NCBI RefSeq assembly: GCF_001280015.1
Contig: NZ_LGDV01000001.1
Span: 310,001-374,000 of the forward strand
Direction: 5' to 3'
DNA length: 64,000 nt
Origin: Streptomyces sp. MMG1121
GTDB lineage: Bacteria; Actinomycetota; Actinomycetes; Streptomycetales; Streptomycetaceae
Shown: positions 8,351 through 16,863 of the stretch, in pieces
Layout: each line of letters begins with the position of its first letter
Position numbering within the stretch: the stretch's first letter is position 1
Translations under genes and position numbers: made by a program
The notes under the pieces: model-generated
Seen by the model: only the letters and a program-made list of their open reading frames with translations
Told to the model about the DNA's origin: nothing
Database searches by the model: none

Positions 8351-8818
8351 ATGCGCCTGGTGGAGGACGCTAGCGACGACACCTATGTCCTGGAAATCCT
8401 CGACATCACGTTGACCCCCGCACTGCCGTGGCTCGGGCACCAGGTCCGCTGGGAGATGTACGGCCATCTCAAGGAGACCGTCGACCTGACCCGGGTCACC
8501 TGCAATGTGACCATGAAGTTCGGTCCGGTGAAGATGCTGGACAGAAGCTACCGGCTGCCCGATCTGCTGGCGGGGATGGGCGCGAGACTGTCGGGTGCTC
8601 CGAGGCGGCCCGCCGGGCCGTGGAGACAGGCGTGGAACCTTCGGCTTCCCGACACGGTACCGGTGGCCCGGCAGCGGATCCGCCTGCGCGCCCGGACGGG
8701 GAACGGAAAGAAGTTCCTGGCCCTGGACATCCCCATGGATTTCAGCCACAGATTCCGTCCGGCCGTGCCGACCGGCAGCGGCGACCCACGCCCGCTGTAC
8801 GGCATGCGCCACCGCTGA
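8351..8818 (+). CDS. ML-domain-like (MD-2/NPC2-type) lipid-recognition protein
   Basis: A 155-residue protein. The ATG at 8351 follows GAGGTG; a GTG at 8345 would add two residues. The text runs in the order of ML-domain proteins such as fungal PG/PI transfer protein: an LEILDITLTPALPWLG strand pair, then VTMKFGPVKMLDRSYRLPDLL, then LPDTVPVARQRIRLRARTGN and a final FLALDIPMDF strand. In eukaryotic ML proteins these build a two-sheet cup that binds one lipid. Here there is no signal peptide and only one cysteine, so the usual disulfides are absent and the protein is probably cytoplasmic. The assignment is by eye and needs a profile search. Confidence 0.6.
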   Translation: MRLVEDASDDTYVLEILDITLTPALPWLGHQVRWEMYGHLKETVDLTRVTCNVTMKFGPVKMLDRSYRLPDLLAGMGARLSGAPRRPAGPWRQAWNLRLPDTVPVARQRIRLRARTGNGKKFLALDIPMDFSHRFRPAVPTGSGDPRPLYGMRHR

Positions 8819-8868
8819 CTGCCGCCGGGGACGGAAAGGGGGTGGAAAGGGGGTGGAAAGCGCCGGAC

Positions 8869-10086
8869 TCAGTGGTGCAGCGCGCCCGACTCCTCGGGGA
8901 CGTGGGACGTGACGACCCGACCCGCCGACGGAGTCACCCGGCGCCGGTCCACCGCGTACGCCACCCCCGCCACACCCAGCCCCAGCACCGCCAGCATCGC
9001 ACCGGCCAGCGCGGGCGACGTCGTACCGAAGCCCGCCGCGAGGGCCAGGCCGCCGATCCAGGCGCCGCCGGCGTTCGCCAGGTTGAAGGCCGCCTGGTTG
9101 GCGGAGGAGGCCAGGGACGGAGCGGCCGCCGCCTTCTCCATCACCATCAGCTGGAGCGGGGAGCCGGTGATGAACGCCGCCATGCCCAGCAGGGTCACCG
9201 CCAGTGCCGCGCTCCACTCCCCCCGCATCAGGACCGGGAACAGGAGCAGCACCACGCCGAGCGAAGCCAGGCCGCCGAAGAGCGTGCCCCGCAGCGAGTG
9301 GTCCGCGAGACGGCCGCCCAGCAGGTTGCCCGCCGTCGCGCCGACACCGAAGAGGGCCAGCAGCAGCGTCACGTTCGTCTCGGCGAAGCCCGCGGACCGC
9401 GTCAGCATCGGGGTGACGTAGCTGTAGGCCGCGAAGAGGGCGCCGAAGCCCGCCACCGTCGTACCGAGCGCGAGCCAGACCGGCAGGGACTTCAGCGCGG
9501 CCAGTTCGCCGCGCAGGCCGGCCGACGAGGCGGCGTGCTGCCGGTCGTGCGGGATCAGCAGCGCCAGCGAGGCGATCGCGGCCAGGCCGATCACGCTCAC
9601 GCCCAGGAAGGTCGCCCGCCAGCCGAGGTGCTGGCCCATCAGCGTGGCCGCGGGGACGCCCAGGATGTTGGCGACGGTCAGGCCGAGGAACATCAGCGAC
9701 ACCGAGCGGGCCTTGCGCTCCGGCGGGACCATCGCCGTCGCGACGACCGCGCCGACGCCGAAGAAGGCGCCGTGCGGCAGACCGCTGAGGAAGCGGGCGG
9801 CGAGGAGGGAGTCGTTGCCGGGGGCGAAGGCCGAGAGGGCGTTGCCCGCCACGAACAACGCCATCAGGGCGATCAGGACCGTGCGCCGGGACATGCGCGA
9901 GGTGAGCGCCGCGAGCAGCGGGGCGCCGATGACGACGCCCAGCGCGTACGCGGAGACCAGGTGTCCGGCGGCCGGGATCGAGATGTGCAGGTCGTCCGCG
10001 ACGTCGGGCAGCAGGCCCATCATCACGAACTCGGTCGTACCTATTCCGAAAGCGCCGACGGCCAGAGCGAGCAGGGCCAGGGGCAT
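8869..10086 (-). CDS. MFS efflux transporter, DHA1 family (AraJ/Cml-like)
   Basis: A 405-residue protein with twelve predicted helices. Hallmarks are GTTEFVMMGLLPDVADDL in helix 1 and the loop-2 motif after LVSAYALGVVIGAPLLAAL, with SRMSRR in place of the canonical GxxxDRxGRR. RFLSGLPHGAFFG and a GVPAATLMGQHLGWRATF antiporter motif C follow. These are typical of DHA1 proton-coupled exporters of sugars or chloramphenicol-type drugs. No regulator adjoins it. The upstream gap (10087-10188) holds the promoter but no clear operator. Substrate unknown. Confidence 0.92.
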   Translation of the reverse strand: MPLALLALAVGAFGIGTTEFVMMGLLPDVADDLHISIPAAGHLVSAYALGVVIGAPLLAALTSRMSRRTVLIALMALFVAGNALSAFAPGNDSLLAARFLSGLPHGAFFGVGAVVATAMVPPERKARSVSLMFLGLTVANILGVPAATLMGQHLGWRATFLGVSVIGLAAIASLALLIPHDRQHAASSAGLRGELAALKSLPVWLALGTTVAGFGALFAAYSYVTPMLTRSAGFAETNVTLLLALFGVGATAGNLLGGRLADHSLRGTLFGGLASLGVVLLLFPVLMRGEWSAALAVTLLGMAAFITGSPLQLMVMEKAAAAPSLASSANQAAFNLANAGGAWIGGLALAAGFGTTSPALAGAMLAVLGLGVAGVAYAVDRRRVTPSAGRVVTSHVPEESGALHH

Positions 10087-10188
10087 GAAGGGCCTTTGCC
10101 TTTCAGGGGAGACGTCAGGGAGAGCGGAGTTCCGCCCGGCTAAGTTCAGTAGCGGAACAAAGTCTCTCAGGCCCAGTATTCCGGCGGG

Positions 10189-11226
10189 TTACGACGACGT
10201 GTCCAGCTTCACACGCGCAGCCACCGGAAGGTGGTCGCTGCCCGTGCGCGGCAGCGTCCAGGAGCTCTCGGGCTCGACACCCTTGACCATGATCTGGTCG
10301 ATCCGGGCCATCGGGAACTTCGCCGGCCAGCTGAACCCGAAGCCGCTGCCCGCCGCGCCCTGCGTGGAGCGCAGCTGGGAGGTGACCGCGTTGAGCGAGC
10401 GGTCGTTCATCGTACCGTTCAGATCGCCGAGCAGGACGACCCGCTTCACCGGCTCGTCGGCGATGGCCTCGCCGAGCGCGTCGGCGCTCTTGTCGCGCTG
10501 CCGCGCGGTGAACCCGGCCTCGATCTTCACCCGGACCGAAGGCAGGTGCGCGACGTACACCGCGACCGGGCCCTCGGGGGTCGTGACCGTGGCCCGCATC
10601 GCCCGCGTCCAGCCGAGCTTGATGTCGACGGCACGGACATCGGTCATCGGGTACTTGCTCCACAGCCCGACCGTGCCGAAGACCGCGTGGTGCTGGTACG
10701 TCGGCGCGAGCGCCTTCTCGTAGACGGGCACGGCGTTGCCGGGAATCTCCTCCAGGGCGAGCACGTCGGCGCCGGAGGAGGCGACGGCGCGGGCGGTCGC
10801 GGCGGGGTCGGGGTTGTCGGCGTTGACGTTGTGGGTCGCCACCATCAGGTCGCCGCCCGCCCCGGTCCGGTCGATGAGCAGCCCGCCGAAGAGGTTCAGC
10901 CACACGATCGCCGGCAGGAGGATCGCGATCAGGGCGGTGGCCGACTTCCGGATCAGGGCGCAGCCGAACAGCAGCGGGATGGCCAGGCCCAGCCAGGGCA
11001 GGAAGGTCTCCGTGAGGCTGCCGAGGTTGCCCACCCGGTTCGGGATGTGCGAATGCAGCAGCATCACCAGGGCGAGGAGGAGGGCGAGGACCGCCAGGAC
11101 GATGCCCCGGCGCCAGACGCGCGGATCTCCGCGCCAGCCGGAGAACAGGCGCCGGAGCCGGGATCCCGGTCGCTCGGGCCCCGAGCCGTCGCCCACCGTC
11201 TCCGAAACGTACGCCTGCTGCGCCAT
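10189..11226 (-). CDS. Membrane-anchored endonuclease/exonuclease/phosphatase-family protein
   Basis: A 345-residue protein starting at MAQQAYVSETV; an upstream ATG at 11262 would add 12 residues. Three hydrophobic segments (about residues 40-115) precede an EEP domain with the expected motifs in order: THNVNADN, ALEEIPGN (metal-binding Glu), the VYVAHLPS strand, LLGDLNGTMNDRS (catalytic Asp/Asn) and GSDHLPVAARV (catalytic His). The fold is shared by sphingomyelinases, phosphoinositide phosphatases and nucleases. The catalytic domain should face outside, suggesting an extracellular phosphodiester or lipid head-group. Exact substrate unknown. Confidence 0.9.
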   Translation of the reverse strand: MAQQAYVSETVGDGSGPERPGSRLRRLFSGWRGDPRVWRRGIVLAVLALLLALVMLLHSHIPNRVGNLGSLTETFLPWLGLAIPLLFGCALIRKSATALIAILLPAIVWLNLFGGLLIDRTGAGGDLMVATHNVNADNPDPAATARAVASSGADVLALEEIPGNAVPVYEKALAPTYQHHAVFGTVGLWSKYPMTDVRAVDIKLGWTRAMRATVTTPEGPVAVYVAHLPSVRVKIEAGFTARQRDKSADALGEAIADEPVKRVVLLGDLNGTMNDRSLNAVTSQLRSTQGAAGSGFGFSWPAKFPMARIDQIMVKGVEPESSWTLPRTGSDHLPVAARVKLDTSS

Positions 11227-11412
11227 ACCGTCTGCCTCACTGCCTGCCGTGCACACCGTCATCCCCCGTGCTCTTCCGACCCTAGGGGATGATCGGCTAC
11301 GTTCCCGCCGTCCGGTGACGGCCGTCGGAAGTCCAGGACGAGCGAGGCGGGGCTGCGAGTTCCGTTTGCCCCCGGGACACCTGGGGTCTGTGACGAAACG
11401 CGCACATGGATG

Positions 11413-12054
11413 CTACGAGGCTGTCGAGCTGACGGGCCGTAGGCCCTCCAGGACCGTGTCGACGATCTGCTCCGCGAGGTCCTCGGGCAGGTCGCCTTCC
11501 GGGCGCAGGGTGCTGCGCAGCAGCATGGGGCCGACGAACAGGTCGTTGGCCAGCTCCAGGTCGACGTCCGGCCGGAGTTCGCCGTTGTCCCGCGCCCGGC
11601 GCAGCACCTCCATGCCGAGGGCGCGGCGGGGTGCGATGACACTGGTGTGGTACGCCGACCAGACCTTGGGGCTGCTCTTCATCTGGGCGTACACGTTGTG
11701 CAGGATCGCCGAGGAGCGGCTGGCGAGGCCGCGCCGGCGCAGGGACTCCAGCAGGATGACGAGGTCGTCGCGCAGGCTGGTGCCGGGGAGTTCGGGGTCG
11801 GCGGGTTCGGCGGCGCGTACGACGTCGACGAACAGTTCCTCCTTGCCGCTCCAGCGGCGGTAGATGGTGGCCTTGCCGACTCCGGCCGTGCGGGCGACGC
11901 GCTCGATGGAGAGCTCGGCGAGGGGGACGCCCTCCTCCAGGAGCTTCATCACGCCTTCGATGATGGCGCGTTCCACGGCCTCGCTGCGGGGGCGGCCCCG
12001 TACGGGCCCGTCCGGTCGCAGCCGGCCGTCGGTGTCGGTGTCGGCAAGGCTCAC
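11413..12054 (-). CDS. TetR-family repressor, probably of the adjacent DHA2 exporter
   Basis: A 213-residue protein. I chose the GTG at 12054 (VSLADTDTD); a longer frame to 12129 would add an atypical Arg-rich extension. The helix-turn-helix reads IERVARTAGVGKATIYRRWSGKEELF (in two halves), standard for TetR. It lies 76 bases downstream of the DHA2-family exporter on the same strand, so it is probably co-transcribed as a feedback repressor. A palindrome suited to TetR control sits in the exporter's promoter (13741-13761). The inducing ligand is probably an exporter substrate. Confidence 0.9.
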   Translation of the reverse strand: MSLADTDTDGRLRPDGPVRGRPRSEAVERAIIEGVMKLLEEGVPLAELSIERVARTAGVGKATIYRRWSGKEELFVDVVRAAEPADPELPGTSLRDDLVILLESLRRRGLASRSSAILHNVYAQMKSSPKVWSAYHTSVIAPRRALGMEVLRRARDNGELRPDVDLELANDLFVGPMLLRSTLRPEGDLPEDLAEQIVDTVLEGLRPVSSTAS

Positions 12055-12130
12055 TTCGTTCCGTCCTCTCACTGTGCTGCGGTGATTGTCCCGCAGCCGC
12101 CTCCTTCCCCCGTGAGAACCTCGGTCCACG

Positions 12131-13717
12131 TCAGTCCGCGGCCGCGATCAACTCCTTCTCCTTCTCGCCCTGCTGACCGGCCGTCGGTTTGCCCGGCAGG
12201 AACAGGCCGGTCACCACGGCGCCGACCAGCGCGACGCCCGTACCGCACAGGGCGGTGACGTGCATGGCGTGCAGGAACGCGTCGTTGGCCGGGGTGATCA
12301 GGGCCTGGCCCTGCGGGCCGAGCTTCTGGGCGATGCCGAGGGTGGCCTCGATGGACTCGCCGGCCTTGTCGCGCAGGGCGGGCGGCAGCAGGCCGAGCTT
12401 GCCCTCGATGCCGTTGCGGTAGGCGGTGGCGAGCACCGAGCCGAGTACGGCGATGCCGAGGGCGCCGCCGACCTGGCGGAAGGTGTTGCTGAGCGCGGAG
12501 GCGGAGCCGGCCTTCTCACGCGGCAGGGCCTGCATGATGACGACCGAGGTCGGCGTCATGATGTGCGCCATGCCGGTGCCCATGAGGAAGAAGACGACCT
12601 CCAGCAGCCAGATCGGGGTGTCGGCCTCGAAGGTGGCGAAGGCGGCCAGCGTCGCGGCGATCAGCAGCAGGCCGGCGGTGGTGGTGGCCTTGTTGCCGAT
12701 CCGGTCGACGACCAGCCGGGCGCGCGGCGCGAAGATCATCTGCGCGGCGGCGAGCGGCAGCATCAGGACACCGGACTCCAGCGGCGAGTAACCGCGCACG
12801 CTCTGGGTGTAGAAGACACCGAAGAACGTGACGCCCATCAGCGCGAAGAACACGAGCGCGATGGCGCTCATGGCGGCCGAGAAGACCTTGTTCTTGAAGT
12901 AGGTGACGTCGAGCGACGGGTGGTCGCTGCGCTTCTCGAAGACGACGAAGGCGGTCAGGACGGCGAGGCCGCCGAGGACGGTCGCCAGCACCTTCGGGTC
13001 GGTGAAGTCGGCCAGCTCGCCGCCCTTGATGATGCCGTAGACGAGCAGCACGAGGCCGACGACGGACAGGACCACGCCGACGGGGTCGAGGCGGCCCGGC
13101 CTGGGGTCGCGGGAGTCGGGCACCAGCCAGGTCATCAGGAGCAGCGCGACGATCACGATCGGCACGTTGACGAAGAAGACCGAGCCCCACCAGAAGTGGT
13201 CGAGGAGGGCGCCGCCGGTGATCGGGCCGATGGCGATGGCGAGGCCGACGCCGCCGGCCCAGATGCCGATGGCCTTGGGCTGCTCCTCGCGCTCGAAGAC
13301 GTTCATGAGCACGGCGAGGGTGGCGGGCATGACGAACGCGGCACCGAGGGCCATCAGGGCGCGGAAGGCGATCAGCTGGCCCGGCGAGCCGGACTCGGCG
13401 GCCAGAGCGGAACCGATGCCGAACACGGCGATACCGCCGATCAGCACCTTCTTGCGGCCGAGGCGGTCGCCGACGAGGCCGGAGGTGAAGAGCAGGCCGG
13501 CGAAGACGAGGGTGTAGGCGTTGATCGCCCACTCGATCTGGCCCTGGGAGGCGCCGAGGCCGACGGGCGCCGGGGTGGAGATCGTCTTGATCGCCACGTT
13601 CAGGATCGAGTTGTCGAGCACCACGATGAGCAGGCTCAGCATCAGGACACCGAGGATCGCCCATCGGCGCCGGTGTACCGCTTCCGGTATGCGGGAGGCA
13701 GGGACAGGACTTGTCAT
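12131..13717 (-). CDS. DHA2-family (EmrB/QacA) 14-TM drug exporter
   Basis: A 528-residue protein, the usual length for DHA2 exporters. It shows [13 protein letters not shown] in helix 1 (the family D1 motif), [16 protein letters not shown] in loop 2-3, and a motif C-like [20 protein letters not shown]. Fourteen hydrophobic segments can be traced. These proteins export diverse toxic compounds using proton-motive force. The gene heads a two-gene unit with the downstream TetR gene, and its promoter holds a strong palindrome 24 bases before the start. Substrate not predictable. Confidence 0.94.
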   Translation of the reverse strand: MTSPVPASRIPEAVHRRRWAILGVLMLSLLIVVLDNSILNVAIKTISTPAPVGLGASQGQIEWAINAYTLVFAGLLFTSGLVGDRLGRKKVLIGGIAVFGIGSALAAESGSPGQLIAFRALMALGAAFVMPATLAVLMNVFEREEQPKAIGIWAGGVGLAIAIGPITGGALLDHFWWGSVFFVNVPIVIVALLLMTWLVPDSRDPRPGRLDPVGVVLSVVGLVLLVYGIIKGGELADFTDPKVLATVLGGLAVLTAFVVFEKRSDHPSLDVTYFKNKVFSAAMSAIALVFFALMGVTFFGVFYTQSVRGYSPLESGVLMLPLAAAQMIFAPRARLVVDRIGNKATTTAGLLLIAATLAAFATFEADTPIWLLEVVFFLMGTGMAHIMTPTSVVIMQALPREKAGSASALSNTFRQVGGALGIAVLGSVLATAYRNGIEGKLGLLPPALRDKAGESIEATLGIAQKLGPQGQALITPANDAFLHAMHVTALCGTGVALVGAVVTGLFLPGKPTAGQQGEKEKELIAAAD

Positions 13718-13740
13718 GTGTCCGAGGCTACGATGATTTC

Positions 13741-13761
13741 GATACGGAACGGTCTCGTATC
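13741..13761. promoter_or_regulatory. TetR-type operator before the DHA2 exporter
   Basis: The inverted repeat GATACG-N9-CGTATC lies 24 bases upstream of the exporter's start, with partial symmetry continuing inside the spacer (GAACGGTCT). Size and form match operators of TetR repressors that control QacA-type pumps, and the adjacent TetR protein is the obvious candidate. Confidence 0.7.
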
Positions 13762-13916
13762 TAATTCCTTTACCAAGACCTTACATAGCGGGAGTACAGG
13801 CGGACTCGACGGGATCACAGGGGGTCCCCCTGGTCCTGGCAGGCACGAGGTGCCACCATGGAGGCGGTCCGGGGACGCCGTAAGGGCGCCTCGAGATGAC
13901 TGAAGGAGCCGTTGCA

Positions 13917-14783
13917 ATGACGCAGCTTTCGGCTGCCCGAACGAAGCCCACCGACGGCAGCAAAGCGCTGTACGGGGGCAAGGGCACACGCCGTATCACT
14001 GTTCGCGACATCACCCTCGCCAAGGAACGCGGCGAGAAGTGGCCCATGCTCACCGCCTACGACGCGATGACCGCGTCCGTCTTCGACGAGTCCGGGATCC
14101 CGGTGATCCTGGTCGGCGACTCGGCGGGCAACTGCCACCTCGGGTACGAGACGACCGTGCCCGTCACGCTGGACGAGATCACCATGCTGTCGGCCGCCGT
14201 GGTGCGCGGCACGCAGCGCGCCCTGATCGTGGCCGACCTCCCCTTCGGCTCGTACCAGGAGGGTCCGGTGCAGGCGCTGCGCTCGGCGACCCGGCTGGTC
14301 AAGGAGGCCGGGGTCGGCGCGGTCAAGCTGGAGGGCGGCGAGCGCTCGCACGAGCAGATCCGGCTGCTGGTGGAGTCCGGCATCCCGGTGATGGCGCACA
14401 TCGGGCTGACCCCGCAGTCCGTGAACGCGATGGGGTATCGCGTGCAGGGGCGGGGCGAGGAGGCGGCCCAGCAGCTGCTGCGCGACGCCAAGGCCGTACA
14501 GGACGCGGGCGCGTTCGCCGTCGTCCTGGAGCTGGTGCCGGCGGAGCTGGCGGCCGAGGTGACGCGGGTGCTGCACATCCCGACCGTCGGTATCGGCGCG
14601 GGTCCGCAGACGGACGCGCAGGTCCTGGTGTGGACGGACATGCTGGGTCTGACGTCCGGCCGGGTACCGAAGTTCGTCAAGAAGTACGCGAACCTGCGTG
14701 AGGTCATGTCCGACGCGGCGAAGGAGTTCGCACAGGACGTCGTCGGCGGAACGTTCCCGCTGGAGGAGCACTCCGTCCACTAG
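13917..14783 (+). CDS. panB: 3-methyl-2-oxobutanoate hydroxymethyltransferase
   Basis: A 288-residue protein. It transfers a hydroxymethyl group from methylene-tetrahydrofolate to 2-oxoisovalerate, giving ketopantoate, the first committed step of pantothenate and CoA synthesis. The ATG at 13917 is favoured by GAAGGAG ten bases upstream; an ATG at 13896 lies before that site. Family motifs include LTAYDAMTASVFDESGIPVI, VGDSAGNCHLGY (metal-binding Asp), LEGGERSHEQIR, VMAHIGLTPQSVNAMGG-like text and IPTVGIGAGPQTDAQVLV. The gene stands alone with its own terminator; panC and panD are not in this window. Confidence 0.96.
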   Translation: MTQLSAARTKPTDGSKALYGGKGTRRITVRDITLAKERGEKWPMLTAYDAMTASVFDESGIPVILVGDSAGNCHLGYETTVPVTLDEITMLSAAVVRGTQRALIVADLPFGSYQEGPVQALRSATRLVKEAGVGAVKLEGGERSHEQIRLLVESGIPVMAHIGLTPQSVNAMGYRVQGRGEEAAQQLLRDAKAVQDAGAFAVVLELVPAELAAEVTRVLHIPTVGIGAGPQTDAQVLVWTDMLGLTSGRVPKFVKKYANLREVMSDAAKEFAQDVVGGTFPLEEHSVH

Positions 14784-14802
14784 ACCATTGCGGCAACACC
14801 CA

Positions 14803-14840
14803 GGCAGCCCCGCTGATCTTCCCCCGTCAGCGGGGCTGCC
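14803..14840 (+). terminator. Terminator after panB
   Basis: GGCAGCCCCGCTGA (14803-14816) and TCAGCGGGGCTGCC (14827-14840) form a perfect 14-bp stem with a 10-base loop, followed by GCTCTTT. Confidence 0.9.
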
Positions 14841-14923
14841 GCTCTTTCGCGCCTGAACCGGCGCCGCGCTCGCGGACGTGGCGGCCCGCCGTCGTGGTTC
14901 CTCGATGGACGGCTGAGGTGGGC

Positions 14924-14971
14924 GTCGGAGAGTTGTCGGAGGCTGTCGGCGCCCTGTCGGTGGTTTGTCGG
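14924..14971 (+). promoter_or_regulatory. Five phased GTCGG direct repeats upstream of the DrrAB-like operon
   Basis: GTCGG occurs at 14924, 14935, 14945, 14956 and 14967, spaced 11, 10, 11 and 11 bases, so all copies face the same side of the helix. The last four are preceded by T (TGTCGG). The array ends 23 bases before the ATG at 14995, and a weak -10-like CACTGT (14982-14987) lies between, fitting a leaderless transcript. Eleven-base direct repeats ahead of a -10 box are the known mode of SARP binding. Confidence 0.65.
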
Positions 14972-14994
14972 TGGGGGCTGGCACTGTCGTCCGC

Positions 14995-16020
14995 ATGACG
15001 CGAATCGATGACGACCCCGTCGGCGAGAGCCACGCCGTGACGGTGCGGGGACTGGTCAAGCACTACGGCGAGACCAAGGCGCTGGACGGCGTCGACCTGG
15101 ACGTACGCGAGGGCACCGTGATGGGTGTGCTCGGGCCGAACGGCGCCGGCAAGACCACCCTCGTACGGATCCTGTCCACCCTGATCACCCCCGACGCCGG
15201 CCGGGCCACCGTGGCCGGGTACGACGTGGTGCGCCAGCCCCGGCAACTGCGCCGGGTCATAGGACTCACCGGGCAGTACGCCTCCGTGGACGAGAAGCTG
15301 CCCGGCTGGGAGAACCTGTACATGATCGGCCGGCTGCTGGACCTGTCCCGCAAGGACGCCCGCGCCCGCGCCGACGAGCTGCTGGAGCGGTTCTCCCTGA
15401 CGGAGGCGGCCAAGCGGCCGGCCAGCACCTACTCCGGCGGTATGCGACGGCGGCTGGACCTCGCCGCCTCCATGATCGGGCGGCCCGCCGTGCTGTACCT
15501 GGACGAGCCGACCACCGGTCTCGACCCCCGCACCCGCAACGAGGTGTGGGACGAGGTGAAGGCCATGGTCGGCGATGGCGTCACCGTGCTGCTCACCACC
15601 CAGTACATGGAGGAGGCCGAGCAGCTCGCCTCCGAGCTGACCGTGGTGGACCGCGGAAAGGTCATCGCGAGCGGCGGCATCGAGGAGCTGAAGGCCAGGG
15701 TCGGCGGGCGCGCCCTGCGTGTGCGCCCCGTCGATCCGCTGGAGCTGCGGCCGCTCGCCGCCATGCTGGACGAGCTGGGCATCACCGGGCTCGCGGCCAC
15801 CACCGTGGACCCCGAGACCGGGACGCTGCTGGTGCCGGTCCTCAGCGACGAGCAGCTGACCGCGGTGGTCGGCGCGGTCACCGCGCGCGGCATCACGATC
15901 TCCGCCATCACCACCGAACTGCCCAGCCTGGACGAGGTGTTCCTGTCCCTCACCGGCCACCGTGCCGGTGCCCCGCAGGCAACCGCGCCCGTCGAGACCC
16001 GCGAGGAGGTCGCCGTATGA
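14995..16020 (+). CDS. DrrA-like ABC transporter ATP-binding protein
   Basis: A 341-residue protein. The ATG at 14995 is used; a GTG at 14965 would fall inside the repeat array. The nucleotide-binding domain shows Walker A GPNGAGKTT, Q-loop LTGQYASVDEKL, signature YSGGMRRRLDLA, Walker B VLYLDEPTTGLD and an H-region. The MEEAEQLA helix and a C-terminal extension of about 80 residues ending PSLDEVFLSLTGH are typical of daunorubicin-resistance (DrrA) ATPases. It powers export through the permease encoded next, whose ATG overlaps this stop codon. Drug or lipid substrate unknown. Confidence 0.95.
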   Translation: MTRIDDDPVGESHAVTVRGLVKHYGETKALDGVDLDVREGTVMGVLGPNGAGKTTLVRILSTLITPDAGRATVAGYDVVRQPRQLRRVIGLTGQYASVDEKLPGWENLYMIGRLLDLSRKDARARADELLERFSLTEAAKRPASTYSGGMRRRLDLAASMIGRPAVLYLDEPTTGLDPRTRNEVWDEVKAMVGDGVTVLLTTQYMEEAEQLASELTVVDRGKVIASGGIEELKARVGGRALRVRPVDPLELRPLAAMLDELGITGLAATTVDPETGTLLVPVLSDEQLTAVVGAVTARGITISAITTELPSLDEVFLSLTGHRAGAPQATAPVETREEVAV

Positions 16021-16838
16021 GCGCCGCCACCGCCACCGCCGCCACCGCCGACGCCGACGTCCGGATCCCGCTGCGCGGGCATCTGCGGCACACCGGCGCG
16101 CTCATCCGCCGCAATCTGCTCTGGATCCGCCAGGACCCGGAGTCGATGTTCGACGCGCTGTTCATGCCGATCGTCTTCACGCTGCTGTTCGTGTACGTCT
16201 TCGGCGGCTCGATCGGCCAGGCGCTGGGCGGCGGCCAGGAGCAGTACGTGCAGTACGTCATCCCCGGCATGCTGGCGATGATGAGCATGACGCTCTCCCA
16301 GGGCGTCGGCACCGGATTCAGCCAGGACTTCAACAGCGGTGTCATGGACCGCTTCCGCTCGCTGCCGATCGGGCGCGGCTCCGTGCTGTTCGCGAAGATC
16401 GCCGTGGAGCTGGCGCGGATGCTGTTCGCCACGGCCATCCTGATGGTCGTCGCCGTCCTGGTCGGGTTCCACATCCACCACTGGGCGGGCCTGTTCGCCA
16501 CCGTGGGGCTGTCGGCGCTGTTCGCGTCCTCGATCATGTGGGTGTTCCTCACCCTCGGCGTGATGCTGAAGAACGCGCAGTCGGTGCAGGGCGTGGGCTT
16601 CCTGGTGCTGTTCCCGCTGCAGTTCGGCTCCTCGATCTTCGCGCCGACCGACTCGATGCCGGGCTGGCTGCGGCACTTCACCGAATACAACCCGCTCTCC
16701 GCTCTGGCGGACTCGGCCCGGGGCCTGATGGTGGGCGGCCCGGTCGCGCATCACCTGTGGGTGACGGTGATCTGGTCGGTGGGGATCACGGCGGTCATGG
16801 CACCGATCGCGATTCACAAGTTCCGTACCAAGAGCTGA
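16017..16838 (+). CDS. DrrB-like ABC-2 permease
   Basis: A 273-residue membrane protein starting at the ATGA overlap with the ATPase gene. It has the ABC-2 fold with six hydrophobic segments. A conserved cytoplasmic start (RRNLLWIRQDPESMFDALFMPIVF) and the GVMDRFRSLPIGRGSVLFAK coupling loop are characteristic of DrrB. Translational overlap implies a fixed ATPase-permease complex. The gene ends 25 bases from the 3' end of the convergent AfsR-type regulator, with no obvious terminator between them. Confidence 0.94.
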   Translation: MSAATATAATADADVRIPLRGHLRHTGALIRRNLLWIRQDPESMFDALFMPIVFTLLFVYVFGGSIGQALGGGQEQYVQYVIPGMLAMMSMTLSQGVGTGFSQDFNSGVMDRFRSLPIGRGSVLFAKIAVELARMLFATAILMVVAVLVGFHIHHWAGLFATVGLSALFASSIMWVFLTLGVMLKNAQSVQGVGFLVLFPLQFGSSIFAPTDSMPGWLRHFTEYNPLSALADSARGLMVGGPVAHHLWVTVIWSVGITAVMAPIAIHKFRTKS

Positions 16839-16863
16839 CGTTCACCGTGTCCGCACGGGTGCG

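Noticed and set aside
8830..8865. GGGGGTGGAAA tandem repeat after the ML-like gene
   Set aside because: Two and a half short copies with no symmetry or neighbouring signal; probably slippage.
12260..13903. Long plus-strand frame antisense to the DHA2 exporter
   Set aside because: Gly/Asp/His-rich shadow frame with no motif; the exporter and its promoter explain the sequence.
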